From NCBI RefSeq assembly GCF_025999835.1, contig NZ_AP025628.1, positions 1,054,001-1,118,000 on the forward strand: a stretch of DNA of 64,000 bases, given 5' to 3'. Within the stretch, counting starts at the first letter, position 1; every line of letters begins with the position of its first letter. Positions 25,967 through 35,323 of the stretch are shown here, one piece after another. Position numbers and translations under genes: made by a program. Source of the stretch: Caldinitratiruptor microaerophilus. GTDB lineage: Bacteria; Bacillota; Sulfobacillia; Symbiobacteriales; ZC4RG38. The notes beneath the pieces are model-generated. The model had not been told where the DNA came from. It did not search any database and was given only the letters and a program-made list of their open reading frames with translations.

Positions 25967-26428
25967 TCAGGCGGCCGGCAGGAGCCGGCCCAGCCCGATG
26001 CGGTACCGGCCCGGCAGCATCTCCTCCGCGACGAGCCGGGGATCGTCCAGCGTCGCCGACACCGGCTCGGCCAGGTCGGTCCGGAGCACCAGGTGCACGC
26101 CGTCCACGAGCGCGGGCAGGTCTCGGAACACGTTGGTCCTGAGCCCCAGGACCACCTGACTGCCGGCCGGAAGGGGGACCGGTACGGGAAGGCAGGGGCG
26201 GGCCTGGTTCGGGCCGAGGCCGGCGGCCTCGGCGTCGATCTGGCAGATGTAGGTGCGACCCGTGCCCGCCAGTCGCCGCCCCGCCTGGATCACGACGGGC
26301 AGGTGATACTCGTCGCGGCCCAGGGAGCGGCGGAGGACGCCGGCGGGCAGCATGAGCCAGGTCTCGAAGAAGGAGCCGAGGCCGAGCCGGGTGGGGGAGC
26401 GGGCCACGAGTTCGACGCCCAGGCGCAC
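25967..26428 (-). CDS. Hypothetical protein, 153 aa
   Basis: A minus-strand reading frame filling the gap between ridA and rluB, ending 10 bases from the ridA stop. Composition is ordinary (for example FFETWLMLPAGVLRRSLGRDEYHLPVVI, shown by parts), not the Arg/Pro/Gly-rich pattern of shadow frames in this DNA, which supports it being real. No family, signal peptide or transmembrane segment recognised. The ribosome binding site is weak (GGTGAC). Confidence 0.5.
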   Translation of the reverse strand: MRLGVELVARSPTRLGLGSFFETWLMLPAGVLRRSLGRDEYHLPVVIQAGRRLAGTGRTYICQIDAEAAGLGPNQARPCLPVPVPLPAGSQVVLGLRTNVFRDLPALVDGVHLVLRTDLAEPVSATLDDPRLVAEEMLPGRYRIGLGRLLPAA

Positions 26429-26499
26429 GGAGCCGTCACCTACCTGCGCGCGGCTGCCCTATCGTATTCCCGGGCTCGGAGCGGGGTGAGGTGCTGGCC

Positions 26500-27576
26500 A
26501 TGGCAAGGCGGGACAAGCCCACGTCACGGCCGGAGTCGGGCAGGAAAAAGGTTCCCGGCCGGGAGGACACCGCCCGGCGGCGGCCGGCCCCGGGCCGGCG
26601 CCGCGCCGCGGAGACCGGCCTGGTGACCGGGGAGCCGGAACGCCTGCAGAAGATCCTGGCCCGCGCCGGCGTGGCCTCCCGGCGGCACAGCGAGGAGCTC
26701 ATCCTGGCCGGCCGCGTCCGCGTCAACGGAGAGGTGGTCACCCGGCTCGGCACCCGGGCGGTGGCCGGGGTGGACCGGATCGAGGTCGACGGCCGGCCCA
26801 TCGGCGAGCGGGAGCCGCTGGCCTACGTGGTCCTGAACAAGCCGAAGGGCTACGTGACCACGCTTCACGACCCCGAGGGGCGCCCCACGGTGGTGGATCT
26901 CATCGAGGGCGCCCCGGTGCGGCTGTACCCGGTCGGCCGTCTCGACTACGACACGGAGGGGCTCTTGCTGCTCACCAACGACGGCGAGCTGGCCCACGCG
27001 CTGGCCCACCCGTCCTCCGAGGTCAGCAAGACGTACGTGGCCCGGGTCCGGGGGGTCCCGACGGCCGCCAAGCTCCGGACCCTCGAGCAGGGCGTGAGGC
27101 TCGAAGACGGCATCACCGCCCCGGCCCGCGTGCGGCTCCTGGCGGTGCGCACCGACCGGCGAAACCCCCGGAACCAGGTGGCAACGGTGGAGCTCACCAT
27201 CCACGAGGGCCGCAACCGCCAGGTTCGCCGCATGCTGGCGGCGGTGGGGCACGAGGTCATCCAGCTGACCCGGACCCGGGTTGGCCCCCTTCGGCTGGCC
27301 GGCCTGGCCCCGGGGGAATTCCGCTACCTGACGCTGCGCGACATCAAGAGCCTGCGGCACGCCGCCGGGCTCCCGGCCGACCCGCCCGGCCCGCTGGCCC
27401 CGGTGCCGGCCGGGCCGGAGCGCGGCGCAGCCGGCGTGCCCGAGCCGTCGCCGGCCCCATCGCCCCGGCGCCCGCCGTCCCGGCGGCCCGGGGCCCGCCA
27501 GGGGCCGGCCGGGGCCGCGGGGAAGCCGCCCCGGAAGGAGATGCGGCGCTCCGCAACGAAATCTTCGCGAGCCTGA
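26500..27576 (+). CDS. rluB: Ribosomal large subunit pseudouridine synthase B
   Basis: 358 residues. An S4 RNA-binding domain (LQKILARAGVASRRHSEEL) precedes the RsuA-type catalytic domain with the nucleophile Asp in GRLDYDTEGLLLLTNDG and HEGRNRQVRRML. It makes a pseudouridine in helix 89-93 of 23S rRNA (position 2605 in E. coli). About 40 basic residues precede the S4 domain and about 75 Pro/Arg-rich residues follow the catalytic domain; both tails are extensions. The ATG at 26500 has GGTGAGG 8 bases upstream. In Bacillus it also follows spmB. Confidence 0.92.
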   Translation: MARRDKPTSRPESGRKKVPGREDTARRRPAPGRRRAAETGLVTGEPERLQKILARAGVASRRHSEELILAGRVRVNGEVVTRLGTRAVAGVDRIEVDGRPIGEREPLAYVVLNKPKGYVTTLHDPEGRPTVVDLIEGAPVRLYPVGRLDYDTEGLLLLTNDGELAHALAHPSSEVSKTYVARVRGVPTAAKLRTLEQGVRLEDGITAPARVRLLAVRTDRRNPRNQVATVELTIHEGRNRQVRRMLAAVGHEVIQLTRTRVGPLRLAGLAPGEFRYLTLRDIKSLRHAAGLPADPPGPLAPVPAGPERGAAGVPEPSPAPSPRRPPSRRPGARQGPAGAAGKPPRKEMRRSATKSSRA

Positions 27577-27675
27577 GTGGGCCGGCCGTTCGCGGGACCA
27601 GCCGGCGTTCCGCCGGGGGCCGGCCGGCTCGCGCGAATACACCAGGGCTCAAGGGGCCAAAGGGGGACAAGCGGC

Positions 27676-28776
<1,101 letters not shown>

Positions 28777-28811
28777 GCGGCGCGTGCTGCTCCAGGGGGG
28801 AGGTGGGGGGA

Positions 28812-29621
28812 GTGGCGATCTCGGAAACGCCCTCCTTCCCGGCGCGAGACCCGCGGTGGTGGCGCATGGAGGAGCTCCTCCTCGAGATGCGGACCATCTG
28901 GTTCGGCGCGGTGCCACGCCCGTTCCACTCGGGCACCCTCCTGGTGGAGCCCGAGGGGGAGCTCGTCGGGCTCGTCGACGGGACGCCCGAGGAGGCCGAC
29001 GCCCTGGTGGCGGAGGCCCGACGGCGCCAGGCGTACGTGGTCGTCACCCCGTTCACCCAGCCCCATGACCTGTCCAGTCGCCTGCGCGCCGCCGGATACC
29101 GGCTGGTGCAGCGACAGGGGACCTACATCTACGAGCCCGGCGACCAGCCGGCCCCCCTCCGGCCCGCCCGGCGCGGCCTCATCCGGCTCCTGCGCCGGCC
29201 GCTGCCGATCCGGATCGAGGTCGTCGGCGAGGACCGGCTGCCGCTCTGGAACCGGATCTGTTACACTGCGTTCGGGCCCCGCGGCCAGACCGAGGAGGAG
29301 TCGCTCCGGGAGAAGGAGCGGGCCTTCGCCAACATGGGCCCGGCCGGCACCTGGTACCTGGCGTACGCGGGCGACGAGCCCGCCGCCACCGCCATCCTCT
29401 ACCAGGGCCGTGAGGCCTCGGAGCTCCTCGCCGTCGGCACCGTGCCCCGGTTCCGGGGCCGCGGGCTGGCCACGGCGCTGGTGCGGCGGGCCATCGCCGA
29501 TTTCTCCCGTCGCGGGCAGGGGTTCCTGTTCCTCGACACGCGGCCCGGCAGCGGGCCGGAGCGGCTCTATGCCAAGCTCGGGTTCCGGCCGGCCTACGTT
29601 CGCTCGATCTATGGCCTGTGA
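28812..29621 (+). CDS. GNAT-family N-acetyltransferase
   Basis: 269 residues. The acetyl-CoA-binding motif is in the last third: LLAVGTVPRFRGRGLATALVRRAI (motif A), and a C-terminal RLYAKLGFRPAYVRSIYGL. The N-terminal half (to about 130) is a degenerate second GNAT-like lobe. The substrate cannot be inferred. The GTG at 28812 has GGAGGTG 6 bases upstream. Confidence 0.8.
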   Translation: MAISETPSFPARDPRWWRMEELLLEMRTIWFGAVPRPFHSGTLLVEPEGELVGLVDGTPEEADALVAEARRRQAYVVVTPFTQPHDLSSRLRAAGYRLVQRQGTYIYEPGDQPAPLRPARRGLIRLLRRPLPIRIEVVGEDRLPLWNRICYTAFGPRGQTEEESLREKERAFANMGPAGTWYLAYAGDEPAATAILYQGREASELLAVGTVPRFRGRGLATALVRRAIADFSRRGQGFLFLDTRPGSGPERLYAKLGFRPAYVRSIYGL

Positions 29622-29639
29622 TCCGGAGGGATCCCGTAG

Positions 29640-29996
29640 TTGACGACCGTGACCATGACCGCCTTGTTGAAACACAAGCTCTTCGGCGACTACTCCCGGG
29701 GGCTACGGCCGCTTCAGTACCGGCAGAACGAGTGGAAGGAACTCACCCGTGGGAAGGAGCGGGCGGCGCGCCTCATCGCGAAGTCCATCCTGGGCGTTCC
29801 CAGCGCCCACCACGGTGACCAGGACCACCCGATGTGGTGCTTTTCCTTCGAGGACGGCGGGCTCCTGACCGTGTTCATCCACCGCGGCAACAACCAGGTA
29901 CAGCTTTCCGCCCGGGGGGAGGCCGAGTCCGCCGGCCTGCGGGAGGCGGTGGACTTCCTGCTGGCCGAGTTCGGGGCGCGCCTGCGCCAGCTCTGA
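29640..29996 (+). CDS. Hypothetical protein, 118 aa
   Basis: A small soluble protein with a basic N-terminal half (LRPLQYRQNEWKELTRGKERAARL in parts) and a compact C-terminal half (MWCFSFEDGGLLTVFIHRGNNQVQL). GGAGGG stands about 10 bases before the TTG at 29640; an ATG at 29655 is the alternative start. It lies between the GNAT and DedA genes with short spacing. No family recognised. Confidence 0.65.
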   Translation: MTTVTMTALLKHKLFGDYSRGLRPLQYRQNEWKELTRGKERAARLIAKSILGVPSAHHGDQDHPMWCFSFEDGGLLTVFIHRGNNQVQLSARGEAESAGLREAVDFLLAEFGARLRQL

Positions 29997-30008
29997 AGGA
30001 GGACCTCC

Positions 30009-30614
30009 GTGGACCCCGGGGAGCTCATTCGCAGGTTCGGGCTCTTGGTCCCGTTTCTGAACGCGCTGCTGGAGAACAGCGGGATCCCCGTCCCCTCCGA
30101 GGCCACGTGGCTCCTGACCGGGTACCTCGCGGGGCGGGGACACCTGGGCTTTCTGGGGGCACTGGGAGCGGGCCTCGCCGGCGCGCTCGCCGGCGCCACC
30201 CTCAGCTACCGCATCGGGGCTGCGGTCGGCACCGGGTGGCTGCTCGGGGCCGGCCGGCGGTTCGGCGTCCGGCCGGAGCACGTCCGCCTGGCGGAGGCGT
30301 GGCTCTCGCGCCACGGCACCTGGGCGGTGTTGCTGGGACGATTCGTGCCCCTCGTTCGCGCACTCGTGGGCTACCCGGCAGGGATGGCCGGGATGCCCTT
30401 CGGCCGCTACCTGATCCTCAGCCTGGTCGGGTACGGGGCCTGGGCGGCGGCATCCCTCACGGCCGGCTACCTCCTCGGTGAGAACTGGCAACTGGTGCTC
30501 GCCTACCTCGAGGAGTTGCTCCTCGTGGGCGGGCTGCTGGCGGTGCTCTACGCCGCGGTTTGGGCCTGGCGGCGGGGGGCACGCCGCGGTGCCCGGGCGC
30601 CGGGCGCGGACTGA
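30009..30614 (+). CDS. DedA family membrane protein
   Basis: 201 residues with the DedA/VTT pattern: a re-entrant N-terminal segment (LENSGIPVPSEATWLLTGYLAG), GRFVPLVRALVGYPAGMAGMPFGRYL with the conserved Arg, and GYGAWAAASLTAGYLLGENW. Members are flippase-like proteins implicated in undecaprenyl phosphate or phospholipid recycling. AAGGAGGA precedes the GTG. Confidence 0.9.
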   Translation: MDPGELIRRFGLLVPFLNALLENSGIPVPSEATWLLTGYLAGRGHLGFLGALGAGLAGALAGATLSYRIGAAVGTGWLLGAGRRFGVRPEHVRLAEAWLSRHGTWAVLLGRFVPLVRALVGYPAGMAGMPFGRYLILSLVGYGAWAAASLTAGYLLGENWQLVLAYLEELLLVGGLLAVLYAAVWAWRRGARRGARAPGAD

Positions 30615-30638
30615 CCGCCGGGAAGCCCCGGCCGGGCC

Positions 30639-31022
30639 TCAGCAGCGTCCGCCCAGCCTCCGGATGATGTCCAGGGCTTCTTCGAGCCGCTCCTCCGGCA
30701 CCACCGCGGTGAGGAGGACGCCATGGCCCCCGGCCACGAGGGGGCCGGCCATGCCGCTCACCTCGGGCATCGCCGCCACGAGCGGTCGGACGTCGTCGCC
30801 GGGCAGCTTGCCCGTCTCGTCCTGCCACACGACCCCCTGTGTGGGGGTCTCCCCCGTGCGGAGGCGGGCCCGGTCGGGCTCGGGGTCGTAACCCCCGGCT
30901 CCGATCCGGTCCACCTGGACCGTCCGGAACCCGGCCCCGAGGAGGGCTTCCCGGGCGGCGACGGCCCGGGGATACTGGCCAAAGGTGGCCAGGATGCTGC
31001 GCTCACCGGGGTCTAGCCTCAC
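30639..31022 (-). CDS. Hypothetical protein, 127 aa
   Basis: Minus-strand gene converging on dedA. It begins MRLDPGERSILATFGQYPRAV and has an alternating alpha-beta look (ARAALLGAGFRTVQVDRIGAGGYDP-like start, LLTAVVPEERLEEALDIIRRLGG end) resembling ferredoxin-like or general-stress 17M-type folds, but I cannot assign it. Normal amino acid composition argues against a shadow frame. Divergent from the next gene. Confidence 0.6.
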   Translation of the reverse strand: MRLDPGERSILATFGQYPRAVAAREALLGAGFRTVQVDRIGAGGYDPEPDRARLRTGETPTQGVVWQDETGKLPGDDVRPLVAAMPEVSGMAGPLVAGGHGVLLTAVVPEERLEEALDIIRRLGGRC

Positions 31023-31067
31023 GATTCATCCCCCTCGCAGCAGTATGCACCGGGAGGCGGGGCGCCG

Positions 31068-31829
31068 TTGCACTGGTGGGACGAAGCCGAGCACCGCGCG
31101 CTCCGCCAGCGCGGGCAGGCGACGCTGGCGCTCGGCATCTGGCGCCGGCTGCGGGAGGCCGGCTTCGACGCGCACCTGAGCCTCCTTCCGGCTCACGGCC
31201 TCGCACGGCTGTACCTGGCCGCCTGCGATCTCGTGCAGGTGACCGAATCCCTCCTGGTTGCGCCGGCCGGAGAGCTGTCCCTGCACCTGTACGAACTGGC
31301 GGACTGGTGCCGGGCGGCGTGGGCCGCCGTCGACTGGAGCGAGCGGCCGTTTCTCGTCCTCCTGGACAGCCTGCGCCTCGACCCCGACGACTGGCCTCCC
31401 GCCGCCGCGGCGGGTGCCGGGGCGGTGACGCCGGCGCCGCCCCCGGAGGAGGCTCCCAAGCTGGAGGGGCGTTACGAGCGCCGCCACCTCCTGTACGAGC
31501 GCCTGGACCTCCGGATGGAGGCGGAGGGGCTCCCCGCCGAGGTGCGCCGGCCCCTGGCCCGCGACCTCGCCACCGTCTACGAGGAGTTCCTCGTGACCCT
31601 GTGGCAGGTGCACGACCTGCTGTCGGCGGGAGAGAGGGCGCGCCGCCGGGCGTGGGAGCGCCTGCTCGTGGACGTGAACGCTACCTTCCACTTCCACGTG
31701 GGGCCGCGCTACCTGCGGCCGGGGCCGCCGGACCCGGGGGCGCCGGGGGGATTCCCTCTCCCCGGCTGGGTCGCGCTGGCGCTCTCGGGCGGTATGGCGG
31801 GCCCAGCGCCCGTGGGAGGCGAATCTTGA
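31068..31829 (+). CDS. Hypothetical helical protein, 253 aa
   Basis: Begins MHWWDEAEHRALRQRGQ at a TTG preceded by GGGAGGCGGGG. It is mainly alpha-helical with many Leu, Arg and Trp, a Pro/Ala linker near residue 115, and a second helical part (RRHLLYERLDLRMEAEGLPAEV in parts). No family, signal peptide or membrane segment is recognised. In Bacillus recA occupies the position before rny; this gene is unrelated to it. Confidence 0.6.
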   Translation: MHWWDEAEHRALRQRGQATLALGIWRRLREAGFDAHLSLLPAHGLARLYLAACDLVQVTESLLVAPAGELSLHLYELADWCRAAWAAVDWSERPFLVLLDSLRLDPDDWPPAAAAGAGAVTPAPPPEEAPKLEGRYERRHLLYERLDLRMEAEGLPAEVRRPLARDLATVYEEFLVTLWQVHDLLSAGERARRRAWERLLVDVNATFHFHVGPRYLRPGPPDPGAPGGFPLPGWVALALSGGMAGPAPVGGES

Positions 31830-31855
31830 CACAAGAGAACTGCGGGCGGTATGCT
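31826..31855 (+). promoter_or_regulatory. Sigma-A promoter upstream of the rny leader
   Basis: A perfect TTGACA (31826-31831), an 18-bp spacer and TATGCT (31850-31855) end at the 3' edge of the preceding gene. Transcription would start near 31862, about 380 bases before rny. Confidence 0.65.
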
Positions 31856-31861
31856 AACGCG

Positions 31862-32200
31862 TAGATTCGCGTCGGCATGTGATCCCCCATCAGGTTCTGC
31901 ATAGATCGGCAGCAGGGTCTGTAGCGTGGCCCCGTTGCCGCCCTATCGGGCGACGGAACATATCCGGGTGCACACTGCACCCGCTGTGGCCGGAAACACG
32001 GTCCGGACTTCCGGAACTACGCCCGGCGGAGGGTTGCACGACCGGAACGAATTTTGTTTATGGCGGTTGCGGCGAAGCCGCGTCCGGCGGGAGCCCCCGG
32101 GGGGCGTCCCGCGACATAAGCAAAATGACCCAGGTCGGCCGCGCGATGGGAACGATCCATGCCGAACCGGATCGCACAGGTTCGGCTTCTTCTTTTTCTC
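31862..32200 (+). ncRNA. Candidate structured leader or small RNA before rny
   Basis: Between a sigma-A promoter and an intrinsic terminator lies about 340 bases without a convincing gene. Visible hairpins are CGCCC/GGGCG around 31940, GGGTGCA/TGCACCC (31966-31982), and a three-way-junction-like block at 32051-32126. In that block ATTTTGTTTATG pairs with CATAAGCAAAAT and encloses GCGGC-GAA-GCCGC and a nested GCGGGA/TCCCGC stem. It matches no RNA class I know (not tmRNA, 6S, SRP or RNase P by their conserved cores). Confidence 0.5.
32161..32199 (+). terminator. Intrinsic terminator upstream of rny
   Basis: GCCGAACC (32161-32168), a 10-base loop, GGTTCGGC (32179-32186) and a T-rich tail TTCTTCTTTTTC form a canonical terminator only 44 bases before the rny start, so it may act as an attenuator for rny. 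Confidence 0.8.
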
Positions 32201-32242
32201 TGCTCATAGGCTCACACGGGCAGAGACCCTGGACCGGAGGGG

Positions 32243-33793
32243 GTGAAGAGCACGACGGCAGGTATCACGATCGGGATCGCAGCGGTGGCGCTCGTTGCCG
32301 GGGCCGCCGCCGGCTACCTGTTCCGCAAGGTGCAGGCCGAGCGCGGGGTGGCGGCCGCCGAGGCCCGGGCGCGCGAGATCCTCGAGGAGGCCCAGCGGCA
32401 GGCGGAAGCGCACCGCAAGGAGGCAGTGCTGGAGGCGAAGGAAGAGGTTCACCGCCAGCGCCAGGAGTTCGAGCGCGAGCTCCGGGAGCGCCGGGCGGAG
32501 ATCCAGCGCCTGGAGCGCCGCCTCGTGCAGAAGGAGGAGCACCTGGACCGCAAGGTCGAGAGCCTCGAGCGCAAGGAGGAGCAGCTCGCACGCCGGGAGC
32601 GGGAGCTCCAGCGGCAGCAGGAAGTGCTCCAGGACCTCGAACAGCAGAAGCGGGCGGAACTGGAGCGGATCTCCGGGCTCAGCCAGGAGGAGGCGCAGCG
32701 GCTCTTCCTCGCGCAGGTCGAACAGGAGGCCCGCCAGGATGCGGCCCGGCTGGTCCGGGAGATCGAGCAGCAGGCCCGCGAGGAGGCGGAACGCCGGGCG
32801 CGGGACATCCTGTCCACCGCCATCCAGCGGATCGCCGCCGACCACACGTCGGAGACCACCATCACGGTGGTGCAGCTGCCCAACGACGAGATGAAGGGCC
32901 GGATCATCGGCCGCGAGGGCCGGAACATCCGGACCCTGGAAACCCTGACGGGCATCGACCTCATCATCGACGATACGCCGGAGGCCGTTGTCGTCTCCGG
33001 CTTCGACCCGATCCGCCGCGAGGTGGCCCGGGTGGCTCTCCAGAAGCTCATCGCCGACGGCCGGATCCACCCGGCCCGCATCGAGGAGATGGTGGAGAAG
33101 GCGCAGCGGGAGATCGAGCAGCGGATCCGGGAAGAGGGCGAAGCGGCGTGCTTCGAGACCGGCGTGCACGGCCTGCACCCCGAGCTGGTGAAGCTCCTGG
33201 GCCGGCTCCGGTTCCGCTATTCGTATGGCCAGAACGTCCTGAAGCACTCGATCGAGGTGGCCCACCTGGCAGGCATCATGGCGTCCGAGCTGGGCGTGAA
33301 CGCCGAGGTCGCTCGCCGGGCCGGGCTCTTGCACGACATCGGCAAGGCGGTCGACCACGAGATGGAGGGCTCCCACGTGCAGATCGGGGTGCACCTCCTG
33401 CGCAAGTACAGGGAGCACCCTGACGTGATCCACGCCATGGAGACCCACCACGGGGACGTGGAGCCCCGCTCCGTGGAGGCGGTCCTGGTCACGGCGGCGG
33501 ACGCCGTGTCGGCGTCGCGCCCCGGGGCGCGCCGGGAGACCCTCGAGAGCTACATCAAGCGGCTGGAGAAGCTGGAGGCCATCGCGGACTCCTTCGAAGG
33601 GGTCGAGAAGGCGTACGCCATCCAGGCCGGGCGCGAGGTCCGGATCATGGTCAAGCCGGATCGGGTGGACGACTTCGGCGCGATCAAGCTGTCCAAGGAG
33701 ATCGCGCAGCGCATCGAGAACGAGCTCGAGTACCCGGGCCAGATCAAGGTCACGGTCATCCGGGAGAGCCGCGCGGTGGAGTACGCGCGCTGA
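32243..33793 (+). CDS. rny: Ribonuclease Y
   Basis: Membrane-anchored endoribonuclease of 516 residues that initiates mRNA decay. An N-terminal transmembrane segment ([16 protein letters not shown]) is followed by about 150 residues of charged coiled coil (repeated [17 protein letters not shown] type), a KH domain ([15 protein letters not shown]), and an HD domain with [10 protein letters not shown] and HVQIGVHLL. The GTG start has GGAGG very close (2 bases), which may lower translation. ymdB and spoVS follow as in Bacillus. An intrinsic terminator lies in the leader. Confidence 0.96.
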   Translation: MKSTTAGITIGIAAVALVAGAAAGYLFRKVQAERGVAAAEARAREILEEAQRQAEAHRKEAVLEAKEEVHRQRQEFERELRERRAEIQRLERRLVQKEEHLDRKVESLERKEEQLARRERELQRQQEVLQDLEQQKRAELERISGLSQEEAQRLFLAQVEQEARQDAARLVREIEQQAREEAERRARDILSTAIQRIAADHTSETTITVVQLPNDEMKGRIIGREGRNIRTLETLTGIDLIIDDTPEAVVVSGFDPIRREVARVALQKLIADGRIHPARIEEMVEKAQREIEQRIREEGEAACFETGVHGLHPELVKLLGRLRFRYSYGQNVLKHSIEVAHLAGIMASELGVNAEVARRAGLLHDIGKAVDHEMEGSHVQIGVHLLRKYREHPDVIHAMETHHGDVEPRSVEAVLVTAADAVSASRPGARRETLESYIKRLEKLEAIADSFEGVEKAYAIQAGREVRIMVKPDRVDDFGAIKLSKEIAQRIENELEYPGQIKVTVIRESRAVEYAR

Positions 33794-33819
33794 GCCGGGC
33801 GCTCGGCCGCCGGCAGGGC

Positions 33820-33858
33820 AGGGGCCGCCCCCGTGCGGGGTGCGGCCCCTCTGCGTTT
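33820..33858 (+). terminator. Stem-loop after rny
   Basis: AGGGGCCGC (33820-33828) pairs with GCGGCCCCT (33842-33850) around a 13-base loop, followed by CTGCGTTT. The rest of the gap to ymdB (33859-34055) holds a TATAAT at 34029-34034 without a good -35. Confidence 0.65.
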
Positions 33859-34028
33859 CCGACGCGACAGGTGCGATAAACGCGGTCACGCGCGGCGGGA
33901 AGGCGGCATAGAAAACACCCGGGGACTGCCGGCGCGAACCCGGGGGCGGGTCGCTGCGTAATTCGTCGTGAAGGCGTTGTGGGGTCCGGCACGGGAGGTG
34001 GGAGCCGCCCCACCGGCTGGCACTCTGC

Positions 34029-34034
34029 TATAAT
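34029..34034 (+). promoter_or_regulatory. TATAAT -10 element before ymdB
   Basis: A perfect -10 hexamer lies 21 bases before the ymdB start. No recognisable -35 sits 16-18 bases upstream (the region is CGCCCC). Confidence 0.4.
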
Positions 34035-34055
34035 CCTGCCGGTGGGGGTAAGAGC

Positions 34056-34862
34056 TTGAACATCCTCTTCTTCGGCGACGTCGTCGGCAAGGCTGGCCGG
34101 CAGTTCCTGGCCCGCCGTCTCGGGCCCCTGCGGCGGGAGCACGGGGCGGACCTGGTCGTGGTGAACGGGGAGAACGCCGCCGCCGGGGCCGGCATCACCC
34201 CGGCCGTCACCCAGGAGCTCCTGCGCCTGGGGGTGGATGTCGTGACGCTGGGCAACCACGCCTGGGACCGTCGTGACATCCAGACGTACATCGACTCGGA
34301 GCCCCGGCTCCTGAGGCCGCTCAACCTGCCTGCGGGTACGCCCGGCTTCGGCTCGGCGGTGGTGAACACGGCCGCCGGCAGGGCAGCGGTCGTCTGCCTG
34401 CACGGACGGGTCTTCTTCCCGTTCCACCCGGACGATCCGTTCCGTGTGGTCCAGTCGGAGGTGGAACGCCTCCGCGAGATCACCCCCGTGATCGTGGTGG
34501 ACTTCCACGGCGAGGCCACGTCCGAGAAGGCGGCCCTCGGGTACTTCCTGGACGGCAAGGTGAGCGCGGTCGTCGGAACCCACACGCACGTGCAGACGGC
34601 AGATGAGCGCATCCTCCCCGGGGGTACCGCGTACATCACCGACGTGGGCATGTGCGGGCCCCAGCACTCGGTCATCGGCATGGACGTGGAGCAGGCGCTG
34701 CAGCGGTTCCTGACCCAGTTGCCGGTCCGCCTGGAGGTGGCCAGGGGCCCGGCGGTGCTGTCGGCGGTGGTGATCACGGTCGACCCGGGGACGGGGAAGG
34801 CCTTGGGCATCCGGCGCATCCTGGAGCACGAGCAGCCGGACGACCCTGACAATTCGGATTGA
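34056..34862 (+). CDS. ymdB: YmdB-type metallophosphoesterase
   Basis: 268 residues of the calcineurin-like superfamily. Metal ligands: the Asp of FFGDVVG, Glu and Asn of VVNGENAAAG, Asn and His of TLGNHAWD, His of VVDFHGEATSEK, and the His pair of GTHTHVQTADE. In Bacillus YmdB cleaves 2',3'-cyclic nucleotides and affects biofilm and late adaptive gene expression. The TTG start gives the typical MNILFFGDVVG. It lies between rny and spoVS, the usual order. Confidence 0.95.
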   Translation: MNILFFGDVVGKAGRQFLARRLGPLRREHGADLVVVNGENAAAGAGITPAVTQELLRLGVDVVTLGNHAWDRRDIQTYIDSEPRLLRPLNLPAGTPGFGSAVVNTAAGRAAVVCLHGRVFFPFHPDDPFRVVQSEVERLREITPVIVVDFHGEATSEKAALGYFLDGKVSAVVGTHTHVQTADERILPGGTAYITDVGMCGPQHSVIGMDVEQALQRFLTQLPVRLEVARGPAVLSAVVITVDPGTGKALGIRRILEHEQPDDPDNSD

Positions 34863-34924
34863 AGTCAGCCGGTGCGGACCAGAGCTTCATCCGGCAGAGG
34901 GAAGGAATGGGGGAGGATCCTGCC

Positions 34925-35185
34925 GTGGACGTGCTAAAGGTGTCTGCCAAGTCCAGCCCGAACGCGGTCGCGGGCGCCCTGGCCGGTTGCATCCGGGAGA
35001 AGGGGTGCGCGGAGCTGCAGGCCATCGGTGCCGGGGCCCTCAACCAGGCAGTCAAGGCGGTGGCCATCGCCCGGGGGTTCGTGGCCCCCAGTGGGATGGA
35101 CCTCATTTGTATCCCGGCCTTCACGGACCTGAAGATCGACGGTGAGGAACGCACCGCCATCAAGCTCATCGTCCAGCCCCGCTAG
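34925..35185 (+). CDS. spoVS: Stage V sporulation protein S
   Basis: An 86-residue Alba-like protein, the exact family length, starting VDVLKVSAKSSPNAVAGALAG and ending IKLIVQPR. SpoVS is among the most conserved spore-former proteins; it affects spore coat assembly and engulfment timing. GGGAGGAT lies 6 bases before the GTG at 34925; the upstream in-frame extension is not conserved. Confidence 0.96.
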   Translation: MDVLKVSAKSSPNAVAGALAGCIREKGCAELQAIGAGALNQAVKAVAIARGFVAPSGMDLICIPAFTDLKIDGEERTAIKLIVQPR

Positions 35186-35196
35186 GGAACGCGGAC

Positions 35197-35228
35197 GCGC
35201 CGCCGCCCGGTTTGCCGGGCGGCGGCGC
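35197..35228 (+). terminator. Perfect 14-bp stem-loop after spoVS
   Basis: GCGCCGCCGCCCGG pairs perfectly with its complement around a TTTG loop 12 bases after the spoVS stop. No T-tract follows. Confidence 0.65.
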
Positions 35229-35323
35229 TCCATGTGCGCCCAGAACCGCTCCCGGCGCCGCCTGGGCGGAGGAACGCGCCGGGCGCGCGTGGAAGTCCAA
35301 GCGCCGGGGAGGCTGGAGACGCC

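Noticed and set aside
31862-32200. tmRNA, RNase P RNA or 6S RNA before rny
   Set aside because: No tRNA-like ends, no GAGGAAAGTCC-type core and no long closing stem with central bubble were found.
31879-33423. A long plus frame covering the rny leader and rny in another register
   Set aside because: The leader part has no ribosome binding site or recognisable sequence and the rest is an out-of-frame shadow of rny.
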